DNA of 46,806 bases from contig DATMEP010000072.1 of the NCBI GenBank assembly GCA_035556755.1, positions 1-46,806 of the forward strand, in the 5' to 3' direction. This stretch comes from VRUE01 sp035556755. GTDB lineage: Bacteria > Actinomycetota > Thermoleophilia > Solirubrobacterales > 70-9. Of the stretch, positions 40,228 through 46,806 are shown piece by piece. The translations under genes were made by a program, and so were the position numbers. The notes under the pieces were generated by a model. It made no database searches, was not told the DNA's origin, and worked only from the letters and a program-made list of their open reading frames with translations. How positions within the stretch are numbered: the first letter of the stretch is position 1; every line of letters starts with the position of its first letter.

Positions 40228-41007
40228 ATGAAGTTGATGGGGGTGGTCAACGTCACCCCCGACTCGTTCTCCGACGGCGGGTTGTTTCTCGATGCGGATG
40301 CCGCGATCGCGCATGGGGAGGAGCTGGTGCGGGATGGGGCTGAGATTGTGGATGTGGGGGGTGAATCGACTCGTCCTGGCGCCGACGAGGTGAGCGCTGC
40401 GGAGGAGGTTGCGCGGACGGAGTCGGTGGTCGCAGGGTTGGCGACCGCGGTGACCGTCTCGATCGACACTTCGAAGCTGGCCGTGGCCGAGGCGGCGCTC
40501 GGCGCGGGGGCTTCGATCGTCAACGACGTGACGGCGCTGCGGGCTGCGCCGGAGATTGCCGGCCTTTGCGCCGATCGGGGGGCTGACCTCGTCCTCATGC
40601 ACATGCAGGGTGACCCGCGAACGATGCAGGCGGACCCGCGTTACGACGACGTGGTCGATGACGTGAAGGCGTTCCTCGCCGAGCGGCTGCAGGCCGCGAT
40701 CGACGCGGGGGTGGAGGAGGAGCGGGTTTGGCTCGATCCCGGGATCGGGTTCGGCAAGGCGCTGGAGCACAACCTGGAGCTGCTGCGGCGGCTCGGCGAG
40801 CTGCGCGAGCTGGGGCGCCCCCTGGTCGTCGGTACCTCGCGCAAGAGCTTCATCGGCAAGGTCGACGGGTCGGAGGTAGGGGATCGGCTGGGCGGCACGA
40901 TCGCCTCCTCGGTCCTCGCCGCCGCCGAGGGCGCCGACGTCCTCCGCGTCCACGACGTCGCCGAGGCACGGCAGGCGCTGAGGGTCGCGAGCGCGATCCT
41001 CGGATAG
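40228..41007 (+). CDS. folP: Dihydropteroate synthase
   Basis: A 259-residue folate enzyme condensing pABA with dihydropterin pyrophosphate, the target of sulfonamides. The three signature loops are present: GVVNVTPDSFSDGG at the N terminus, DVGGESTRPGA, and GTSRKSFIGKV. DPGIGFGK is also typical. The N-terminal start is short: the ATG at 40228 begins right at the first strand, seven bases after the ftsH stop. folB follows after 12 bases. In this block G+C is slightly more variable than in neighbours; no transfer is implied. Confidence 0.95.
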   Translation: MKLMGVVNVTPDSFSDGGLFLDADAAIAHGEELVRDGAEIVDVGGESTRPGADEVSAAEEVARTESVVAGLATAVTVSIDTSKLAVAEAALGAGASIVNDVTALRAAPEIAGLCADRGADLVLMHMQGDPRTMQADPRYDDVVDDVKAFLAERLQAAIDAGVEEERVWLDPGIGFGKALEHNLELLRRLGELRELGRPLVVGTSRKSFIGKVDGSEVGDRLGGTIASSVLAAAEGADVLRVHDVAEARQALRVASAILG

Positions 41008-41019
41008 GTTGACCGGGCA

Positions 41020-41445
41020 ATGGACGAGCCCACCGGCAACGGGATCGAGTCGCGGGTCGAGATCGACCTGCACGGCCTCTCCATCTACACCCACCACGGG
41101 GTGAGCGACGCCGAGCAGGAGATAGGCCAGCGGCTCGAGTTCGACCTCTCCTTCGACGTGCCCGACTGCGACGCCGTTCTGACCGACCGGGTCGAGGACA
41201 CCGTCGACTACGGCGAGGTCTGCGACATCGTCGCCCTTGCAGCGACCGAGCGCAGCTACCGCACGCTGGAGCGGCTCGCCCAGGTGATCGGCCAGCGACT
41301 GATCGAGCGCTACGGATGTCACTCGGTGCGGGTGCGGGCGGCGAAGCCCGAGCCGCCGCTGCCCTTGGCAATCCAGGAGATCGGGGTCGAGGTGACCCAG
41401 GAACGTGCCGAAGAAGGCGACGGGGAGAACGGCGAGGAGGCGTAG
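41020..41445 (+). CDS. folB: Dihydroneopterin aldolase
   Basis: A 141-residue folate enzyme that cleaves dihydroneopterin to 6-hydroxymethyldihydropterin. Family segments are IDLHGLSIYTHHGVSDAEQEIGQ (substrate Glu), DTVDYGEVCDIV, and the C-terminal VRVRAAKPEPPLP with the catalytic Lys. The acidic tail (EEGDGENGEEA) extends past the usual ~120 residues. GAGG near the end of the gene serves the TTG start of folK, 2 bases after the stop. Confidence 0.94.
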   Translation: MDEPTGNGIESRVEIDLHGLSIYTHHGVSDAEQEIGQRLEFDLSFDVPDCDAVLTDRVEDTVDYGEVCDIVALAATERSYRTLERLAQVIGQRLIERYGCHSVRVRAAKPEPPLPLAIQEIGVEVTQERAEEGDGENGEEA

Positions 41446-41447
41446 CC

Positions 41448-41948
41448 TTGGCCGCGCGGATCGGCTACCTGGGCCTGGGCTCCAACGTCGGCGACCGCGA
41501 GGCCCACCTAAGGGCGGCGATCGCGGCGCTGCCCGAGCACGGCGTCGAGGTCGAGGCGGTCTCCTCCGGCTACGAGACCGAACCGGTCGGCGAGGTCCTC
41601 GACCAGCCCGACTTCCTCAACGCGGCGATCCGGATCCGCACCGAGCTGGAGCCCGAAGGACTGCTCGATGTCTGCAAGGCAATCGAGGTTGAGCAGGGTC
41701 GCATGTTCGCCGGCCCGCGCCACGGCCCGCGCCCGCTCGACGTCGACCTGCTCCTGCTCGGCGACGTCGAGCTTGCGAGCGAGCGTCTCACCCTTCCCCA
41801 TCCCGAGGTCACCAGCCGCCGCTTCGTCCTCGCTCCGCTGCTGGAGCTGGACCCCGAGTTGGCGCTACCCGATGGCTCTCGTCTCGCCGATGCCCTCGCA
41901 AATCTAGGCCCAGGCCAAAGGGTCAATCAAGCTAACGACCTCGATTAG
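41448..41948 (+). CDS. folK: HPPK (6-hydroxymethyl-dihydropterin pyrophosphokinase)
   Basis: A 166-residue enzyme that pyrophosphorylates 6-hydroxymethyldihydropterin for FolP. The opening GYLGLGSNVGDREAHL, the EVLDQPDFLNAAIRI segment and the signature GPRHGPRPLDVDLLLLGD (Mg2+-binding Asp pair) are clear. TTG at 41448 has GGAGG with 7-base spacing and gives the standard N terminus. Longer in-frame starts would overlap folB deeply. It ends overlapping the convergent GST-like gene by 4 bases. Confidence 0.92.
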   Translation: MAARIGYLGLGSNVGDREAHLRAAIAALPEHGVEVEAVSSGYETEPVGEVLDQPDFLNAAIRIRTELEPEGLLDVCKAIEVEQGRMFAGPRHGPRPLDVDLLLLGDVELASERLTLPHPEVTSRRFVLAPLLELDPELALPDGSRLADALANLGPGQRVNQANDLD

Positions 41949-42700
41949 GCAGCAGCTGGCGCGCTGCGCAGCGGTTGCAGCCAGGCGGGGGGCAGCACCG
42001 GCGGGAAGTCGCCGGCGATCTCCGGCTGGACCCGCTTGGCGAGGCGGCCTGCGGGCCGCGCCTCGATCAGCGGGCGCAGATCCTGCATGGTCATCGCGAG
42101 CCGCAGGCTCGGGCCGATTTGGAAGTCGGCGGCGTTCAGCTCCTCGCCGTCGAGCACGCCCGCGGCGATCATGTCGTCGACCCGCTGCAGCATGCCGCCG
42201 TAGGCGGCGAGGTTGGCGCGCACGTTCTCGTCGGTGGCCTTGTGGATGCGCTTGTCGAGGGCGATGATCGGTCCCGCGGTGCGCACGGCCAGTCCGATTG
42301 GGATCCCCAGCCGGGCCCCCTCCGAGTAGCTGCGCAGCGGCGAGGAGTTCTGCCCAAAGGCCCACCAGATGATCTGGCGGATCGGGTGCTGCAGCTCGTC
42401 GCTGCCAAAGCGCTCCGCCTCTTCCACCGCGGCCCGCTTCTCGGGGTCGGCCGGGAACAGGGGGGGCTCGGGCTGCAATTGCTCCAGTACACGGGCGATC
42501 TCGAGAGAGCCCTGCACACGCCGGCCGTCGATCTTGATCGCCGGCACCGTCGGACCTGGGAAGCGGAGCCCGCGGACGATAAGTCGCGAGAACACCGGAA
42601 AGAGATCGGTTCGCTTGAACTCGATGCCCTTGCGCTTGAGCATCAGCTGCACCGCCACCCCCGGATGGGAGCCGGGAATCGTGTAGAGCCGCACGTCCAC
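41945..42700 (-). CDS. Glutathione S-transferase-like protein
   Basis: A 251-residue protein with an N-terminal thioredoxin-fold GST domain (RLYTIPGSHPGVAVQLMLKRKGIEF; TVPAIKIDGRRVQGSLEIARVLE, ending in the cis-Pro and Glu-Ser elements) and an all-helical C-terminal domain. The active-site residue near the start is Ser in PGSHPG. Actinobacteria commonly lack glutathione, so another thiol or a non-catalytic role is possible. It lies on the opposite strand, breaking the folate-CoA block. GTG start at 42700. Confidence 0.78.
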   Translation of the reverse strand: MDVRLYTIPGSHPGVAVQLMLKRKGIEFKRTDLFPVFSRLIVRGLRFPGPTVPAIKIDGRRVQGSLEIARVLEQLQPEPPLFPADPEKRAAVEEAERFGSDELQHPIRQIIWWAFGQNSSPLRSYSEGARLGIPIGLAVRTAGPIIALDKRIHKATDENVRANLAAYGGMLQRVDDMIAAGVLDGEELNAADFQIGPSLRLAMTMQDLRPLIEARPAGRLAKRVQPEIAGDFPPVLPPAWLQPLRSAPAAA

Positions 42701-42771
42701 TGGACGGCAGATCCTATGCGGATCGGTCCGTGGCTGCCCGCCGGTTTCTGGATCCAGCGATAATCGCCGCC

Positions 42772-43533
42772 GTGCTGCTCGCTGTCGACGTCGGCAACAC
42801 CCAGACCCACCTCGGGGCTTTCGATGGCGATCGCCTCGCCGAGCACTGGCGCTTCCAGACCCGCGCCGGCGCGACCGGCGACGAGCTGGCGGAGCGGATC
42901 GCCGGTATGTTCGCTCTCAGCGAGATGAGCCTTGCCGACCTCGATGCCGTCTGCGTCTCCTCGGTCGTACCCCCTCTCGGCGCCCAGTACGAGCAGTTGA
43001 CCGAGCGCTACCTGACCGCCGAGTGCCTGACGATCGGGCCGGGGGTGAAGACCGGCATGCCGATCCGCATCGACAACCCGCTCGAGGTCGGCGCCGATCG
43101 CCTCGTCAACGCGGTCGCCGCCTACGAGCGCTTCGAAACGGCCTGCGTGGTGGTCGATTTCGGCACCGGGATCAACTTCGACGCCGTCTCCGACGCCGGC
43201 GAATACCTCGGCGGCGCGATCGCGCCCGGCCTGGAGATCTCGCTCACCGCGCTGGTCGAGCGAGCCGCTCGCATCCCGCGGATCGAACTGGCCGAGCCGG
43301 AGACGGCGATCGGCCGTTCAAGCCGCGCCGCGATCCAGTCGGGCGTGGTCTTCGGCTTCGCCGGCCTGATCGACGGGGTTGTACGGCGGATCGAAGAGGA
43401 ACTGGGCGAGGTCAGCCTGCTTGCGACCGGCGGCCTGGCGGCGGCGATCGTGCCCTTCACCGAGACGATCGACGACGTCGACGAGATGCTGACGCTCAAG
43501 GGCCTACGGTTGATCCATGAGCGAAACGCATGA
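42772..43533 (+). CDS. coaX: Type III pantothenate kinase
   Basis: A 253-residue ASKHA-fold kinase for the first step of CoA synthesis. The DxGN phosphate motif opens the protein (LLAVDVGNTQTH). GADRLVNAVAAYERF is the pantothenate site and DFGTGINFDAVS the second phosphate motif (usually DFGTATTFD). GTG at 42772 places the motif at residues 6-9 as in other CoaX proteins; a longer start at 42730 is unlikely. The dus gene overlaps its end by 17 bases. Confidence 0.93.
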   Translation: MLLAVDVGNTQTHLGAFDGDRLAEHWRFQTRAGATGDELAERIAGMFALSEMSLADLDAVCVSSVVPPLGAQYEQLTERYLTAECLTIGPGVKTGMPIRIDNPLEVGADRLVNAVAAYERFETACVVVDFGTGINFDAVSDAGEYLGGAIAPGLEISLTALVERAARIPRIELAEPETAIGRSSRAAIQSGVVFGFAGLIDGVVRRIEEELGEVSLLATGGLAAAIVPFTETIDDVDEMLTLKGLRLIHERNA

Positions 43534-44521
43534 GCTGACCGACCCCTTCGAGATCGGCGGAGTCGAGATCCCCAACCGGGTTCTGCTGGCGCCGCTGGCC
43601 GGGATCGGCAACTGGTTCGTCCGCCTGCAGGCCAAGCGCCACGGGGCCGGGCTCGCCGTCTCGGAGATGATCTCCAGCTTCGGCCTGCACCATCGCAACG
43701 AGCGCACCCTGCGCGAGCTGATGCGGATCCACCCTGACGAGCACCCGGTCTCCGTGCAGCTTTTCGGGCACGACGCCGAGGTGATGCGCTCGGGAGCCGC
43801 GATCGCCGCCGAGGCCGGCGCCGACCTGATCGACATCAACATGGGCTGCCCGGTGCGCAAGGTGCGCAGGACGGGCGCCGGCGCCGAGCTTCTGAGCGAT
43901 CCCGAGCTGGCTCTGGCACTCGCCCGCGGCGCGATCGAGGGCAGTGGCCTGCCGGTCACGGTGAAGATCCGCTCCGGGCTGCGTGCCGGCGACCGCTCCG
44001 GCTTCGACCTCGCCGTCCGTCTGGCGGAGGAGGGGGGCGTCGCGGCGATCGGCTTCCACCCGCGCTCCGCCGCCACCGGCCACAAGGGCACCCCCGACTA
44101 CGCGCTGACCCACGAGCTGGTCGAACGGGTCGAGGTGCCGGTGATCGTCTCCGGTGGCCTGAGCAGCGCCGCGGCGGCGCGGCGCGCCTTCCGCGAGTCG
44201 GGAGCGGACGCGGTGATGATCGCCCGCGGCTCGTTCGGCAATCCGTGGCTGTTCGAGGAGCTGACCGGGCAGCGGGTGGAGCCGCCCTCGCGCGAGGAGG
44301 TCGCCGCCGAGCTGCTCTGGACGATGGACCGCGCCGAGGAGCACCTCGGCACCGACCGCGCGTCCCGCTACCTGCGCAAGTTCTACCCCTGGTACGTGGA
44401 TGCGCTCGGTGCTCCGACGGGCGTCGCCGAGGAGCTCCAGCGCAGCGCCGACCTGCCCCGCGCAAGGGAGTTGATCGCGGCACAAATTCCCCTGAGTGCC
44501 GGGCACGGACCCTCGCTATAA
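43517..44521 (+). CDS. dus: tRNA-dihydrouridine synthase
   Basis: A 334-residue FMN enzyme that reduces uridines in the tRNA D-loop. The TIM-barrel motifs are NRVLLAPLAGIGN, VSVQLFGHDAEVM, the catalytic-Cys loop DINMGCPVRKVRRTGAGAEL, TVKIRSGL, GFHPRSAATGHKG, and the FMN phosphate loop IVSGGLSSAAAA...MIARGSFGNPWLF. Closest in layout to DusB. It overlaps coaX by 17 bases and is followed by a terminator hairpin. Confidence 0.94.
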   Translation: MSETHELTDPFEIGGVEIPNRVLLAPLAGIGNWFVRLQAKRHGAGLAVSEMISSFGLHHRNERTLRELMRIHPDEHPVSVQLFGHDAEVMRSGAAIAAEAGADLIDINMGCPVRKVRRTGAGAELLSDPELALALARGAIEGSGLPVTVKIRSGLRAGDRSGFDLAVRLAEEGGVAAIGFHPRSAATGHKGTPDYALTHELVERVEVPVIVSGGLSSAAAARRAFRESGADAVMIARGSFGNPWLFEELTGQRVEPPSREEVAAELLWTMDRAEEHLGTDRASRYLRKFYPWYVDALGAPTGVAEELQRSADLPRARELIAAQIPLSAGHGPSL

Positions 44522-44534
44522 TCCCGCGACTTCC

Positions 44535-44580
44535 GGCCCAGGTGCGGTGTGGCAAAAGCCATCGCACCCGGGCGTTTTTT
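44535..44580 (+). terminator. Intrinsic terminator after dus
   Basis: A long imperfect stem (arms about 44536-44553 and 44558-44573, loop AAAA, one mismatch and a 2-base bulge) followed by GTTTTTT (44574-44580). It closes the coaX-dus unit ahead of greA. Confidence 0.75.
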
Positions 44581-44633
44581 CGATCTGGGAGCAATCTCCC
44601 GCCTATCCAGCAAGCAAAGCGAGGGCAGCGAAA

Positions 44634-45113
44634 GTGACTCGGCAAGCCGTAATCACCCCGGAAGGGCTCGAGAAGCTCAAAGAGGAAATAGAGCACCTCT
44701 CGACCACGAAACGGCGCGAGGTTGCCGAGCGGATCAAGGAGGCGCGCGAGTTCGGCGACATCTCCGAGAACGCCGAGTACGACGACGCCAAGAACGAGCA
44801 GGCGCTGCTCGAGGGGCGGATCGCCCAGCTCGAAGAGCGGTTGCGCCGGGCCACCGTGATCGACGAGAAGGAAGTCAGCACCGACGAGGTGACCTTCGGC
44901 TCGGTCGTCCACGTCAAGGACCAGAAAAGCGGCGACTCGCAGAAATTCCAGATCGTCGGCTCGACCGAGGCGAACCCCGCCGAGCACAAACTCTCGAACG
45001 AGTCGCCGATCGGGAAAGCGCTGATCGGGCACAAGCGCAACGACGTGGTCACCGTCGAGGTCCCGCGCGGCCCGAAGAAGAAACTCAAAATCACCAAGAT
45101 CGAGAGCGCTTAG
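44634..45113 (+). CDS. greA: Transcription elongation factor GreA
   Basis: A 159-residue factor that restarts backtracked RNA polymerase by stimulating transcript cleavage. The N-terminal coiled coil (about 1-75) carries the tip acids in EFGDISENAEYDDAKNEQ. The C-terminal FKBP-like domain includes VTFGSVVHVKD, SPIGKALIGHK and VEVPRG. GTG at 44634 with GAGGG upstream; the open frame continues upstream through the terminator but is not coding. lysS follows after 21 bases. Confidence 0.95.
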   Translation: MTRQAVITPEGLEKLKEEIEHLSTTKRREVAERIKEAREFGDISENAEYDDAKNEQALLEGRIAQLEERLRRATVIDEKEVSTDEVTFGSVVHVKDQKSGDSQKFQIVGSTEANPAEHKLSNESPIGKALIGHKRNDVVTVEVPRGPKKKLKITKIESA

Positions 45114-45134
45114 CGGTCGATAGGCTCGCCCGCG

Positions 45135-46613
45135 ATGAGCGAGCCTGAGGAGAAAGAGCTCTCCGACGTCCTCCGCGACAGGCGCGAGAAGTTGGAGCGC
45201 CTGCGCGAGGCCGGGATCGAGCCGTTCCCGCATGAGTTCTCCGAACGGGAGGAGATCGGCGAGGTGCGTGCGGCGCACGAGGGTCTCGCGGCCGGGATCG
45301 AGACCGAGTCGCGGCACCGGGTCGCGGGCAGGATCGTGGCCCGCCGCGGCCACGGCAAGGCCTGCTTCCTCGACCTTCGGGACGGCAGCGGGCAGATCCA
45401 GCTGCACGCCCGCGAGGACCTGCTCGGGGACGAGGCCTTCGGGGTGCTGGTCGACCTCGACCTGGGCGACATGATCGGGGTCGAGGGAACCGCGCTGTCG
45501 ACCAGGCGCGGAGGGGAGCTGTCGCTGGCGATCGACCACTGGCGCCTGCTGGCCAAGAGCCTGCGGCCGCCGCCCGACAAGTTCCACGGGCTCGAGGACG
45601 TCGAGACCCGTTACCGCCAGCGCGAGCTCGATCTGCTCGCCAACGAGGAGAGCCGTCGCGTCTTCGCGCTGCGCGCCCGCACCGTGAGCGAGGTTCGGCG
45701 CTGGCTCGACGAGCACGGCTTCGTCGAGGTCGAGACGCCGGTCCTGCAACCCCTCTACGGCGGCGCCCTCGCCCGGCCCTTCGTCACCCACCACAACGCG
45801 CTCGACCGCGACTTCTACCTGCGGATCGCCACCGAGCTCTACCTGAAGCGGCTCGTCGTCGGCGGGATCGACCGGGTCTACGAGTTGGGCAAGGACTTCC
45901 GCAACGAGGGCGTCTCGCACAAGCACAATCCCGAGTTCACGATGCTCGAGTGGTACGAGGCCTACGCCGACTACGCGAAGACCGCCCACGACATGGAGCT
46001 GCTGGTCGCCGAGGTCGCCGAGCGGGTGCTCGGCACCACCGAAGTCGAGCGCGACGGCGTCAAGATCGATCTCGCCCCGCCCTGGAGGCGGGTGACGCTG
46101 CGCGACGCGGTTCGCGACGCCACCGGGATCGACGTCGCCGAGCACCCCACCCGCGAGGCGCTGGCGGCGGCGATGGGGACCGAGCCGGACCCCGCCGAGG
46201 GCTGGGGCAAGCTGGTCGACGGCCTCGTCTCGAGGTCGGTCGAGCCGGAGCTGGTCCAGCCGACCTTCGTCCTCGACTACCCGGTGGAGCTCTCGCCGTT
46301 CGCCAAGGCACACCGCTCCGAGGAGGGAGTGGTCGAGCGCTGGGAGGCCTTCATCGGCGGGATCGAGATCGCCAACTCCTTCAGCGAGCTGAACGACCCC
46401 GACGAGCAGCGCCGCCGCTTCGAGCAGCAGGCCGCCGAGCTGGAGCGCGGAGACGAGGAGGCGCAGCCCTACGACGAGCTATTTATCGAGGCACTGGAGC
46501 ACGGGATGCCGCCGACCGGCGGGGTGGGAATAGGGATCGACCGCCTGGCGATGATCCTCAGCGGGGCCCGCAGCCTGCGCGAAGTAGTCCTTTTTCCCGC
46601 GATGCGGACCTGA
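45135..46613 (+). CDS. lysS: Lysyl-tRNA synthetase, class II
   Basis: A 492-residue enzyme that charges tRNA(Lys). The anticodon-binding OB fold (about 55-150) includes RIVARRGHGKACFLDLRDGSG. Class II motif 1 lies around FVEVETPVLQP, motif 2 is FRNEGVSHKHNPEFTMLEWYEAY, and motif 3 is GVGIGIDRLAMIL with the ATP-binding Arg. Length is standard. It follows greA closely, a pairing seen in many bacteria, and is apparently followed by clpC. Confidence 0.96.
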   Translation: MSEPEEKELSDVLRDRREKLERLREAGIEPFPHEFSEREEIGEVRAAHEGLAAGIETESRHRVAGRIVARRGHGKACFLDLRDGSGQIQLHAREDLLGDEAFGVLVDLDLGDMIGVEGTALSTRRGGELSLAIDHWRLLAKSLRPPPDKFHGLEDVETRYRQRELDLLANEESRRVFALRARTVSEVRRWLDEHGFVEVETPVLQPLYGGALARPFVTHHNALDRDFYLRIATELYLKRLVVGGIDRVYELGKDFRNEGVSHKHNPEFTMLEWYEAYADYAKTAHDMELLVAEVAERVLGTTEVERDGVKIDLAPPWRRVTLRDAVRDATGIDVAEHPTREALAAAMGTEPDPAEGWGKLVDGLVSRSVEPELVQPTFVLDYPVELSPFAKAHRSEEGVVERWEAFIGGIEIANSFSELNDPDEQRRRFEQQAAELERGDEEAQPYDELFIEALEHGMPPTGGVGIGIDRLAMILSGARSLREVVLFPAMRT

Positions 46614-46795
46614 AGAATCCCTATTCAGGGGCAGAAAAGCCGCTATGAGCGGCAATCCGGGGCCCAAGGCCGGTTGGGCGGTCTCGGTATCTTGTTAAGG
46701 GCACATGGGCGCTTTCCGATGACGAAGGGCGCCCCCGGTACTTCCGACCACCGACTGCGTTTGATCAATTGAGAGGTTGAGGAAGAGGAAGCCCT
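46614..46795. other. Intergenic region downstream of lysS
   Basis: It holds a 6-bp hairpin GCCGCT/AGCGGC at 46639-46653. A second hairpin pairs about 46707-46715 with 46726-46734 using G-U pairs; neither has a T-run. Near the end a purine-rich GAGGAAGAGGAAG precedes the putative clpC start. No gene is visible. Confidence 0.4.
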
Positions 46796-46806
46796 TTGTT
46801 CGAGAG
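46796..46806 (+). CDS. clpC: Start of a gene, probably clpC (truncated by window end)
   Basis: TTG TTC GAG AG reads Met-Phe-Glu-Arg, the usual first residues of the ClpC unfoldase (MFERF). GAGGAAGAGGAAG lies 4-16 bases upstream. In many actinobacteria clpC lies just downstream of lysS. Only eleven bases are visible, so this rests on context. Confidence 0.45.

Noticed and set aside
1..46806. CRISPR arrays, rRNA genes, prophage or secondary-metabolite megasynthases
   Set aside because: No regularly spaced repeats, rRNA-like conserved stretches, phage structural genes or PKS/NRPS domains were seen.

Overview
This is a high-GC bacterial chromosome segment, densely coding, with many GTG/TTG starts and short intergenic gaps. 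The block tilS-hpt-ftsH-folP-folB-folK, then coaX-dus-greA-lysS and an apparent clpC start, together with several winged-helix regulators of a type common in Solirubrobacterales, points to an actinobacterium, probably class Thermoleophilia. That placement is inference; there is no rRNA or marker tree in the window.

Layout. 1-6.4 kb: a secreted subtilisin-like protease, a type II toxin-antitoxin pair (PIN toxin and RHH-like antitoxin), a RecD2-type helicase, a ZIP-family metal transporter and a small cysteine-containing protein. 6.3-8.7 kb: a polymer-forming membrane protein, a cupin, a TetR regulator that shares a perfect palindrome with the divergent cupin gene, and an NTF2/SnoaL-like protein. 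8.7-11.5 kb: an island visibly poorer in G+C that encodes only small DNA-binding proteins (one XRE and three winged-helix proteins). It is bounded by two related copies of the 5' end of the NTF2-like gene. 11.5-14.7 kb: a VapBC pair with a leaderless-type promoter, then a GNAT acetyltransferase, an OsmC peroxidase and a flavin amine oxidase. 14.8-19.2 kb: a DUF4234 protein, RlmN, a cytochrome P450 and an MFS transporter coupled to the P450.

19.3-25.2 kb: type III glutamine synthetase, divergent from an operon encoding a hydroxyacyl-CoA dehydrogenase/enoyl-CoA hydratase fusion (reverse of the FadB domain order), a sirtuin deacylase and a HAD phosphatase. 25.2-29 kb: an unrecognised 284-residue protein, a secreted wall hydrolase combining a lytic transglycosylase, a degenerate M23 domain and an M15 peptidase, and a coiled-coil protein. 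29-33.2 kb: an Efe-type iron uptake operon (efeO, FTR1 permease) ending in a DeoD-like phosphorylase, behind a pair of DtxR/IdeR-like boxes. 33.4-35.4 kb: amt-glnK with a strong intrinsic terminator. 35.5-36.7 kb: a MerR-type HTH fused to a class III nucleotide cyclase. 36.7-46.8 kb: the housekeeping cluster for tRNA modification, purine salvage, proteostasis, folate, CoA, transcription and lysyl-tRNA synthesis, interrupted only by an opposite-strand GST-like gene.

The best candidates for something new are the all-regulator island at 8.7-11.4 kb, the three-module wall hydrolase with its structured leader, the PIN toxin with no canonical start codon, and the MerR-cyclase fusion. I saw no tRNA, rRNA, CRISPR array, transposase or prophage.
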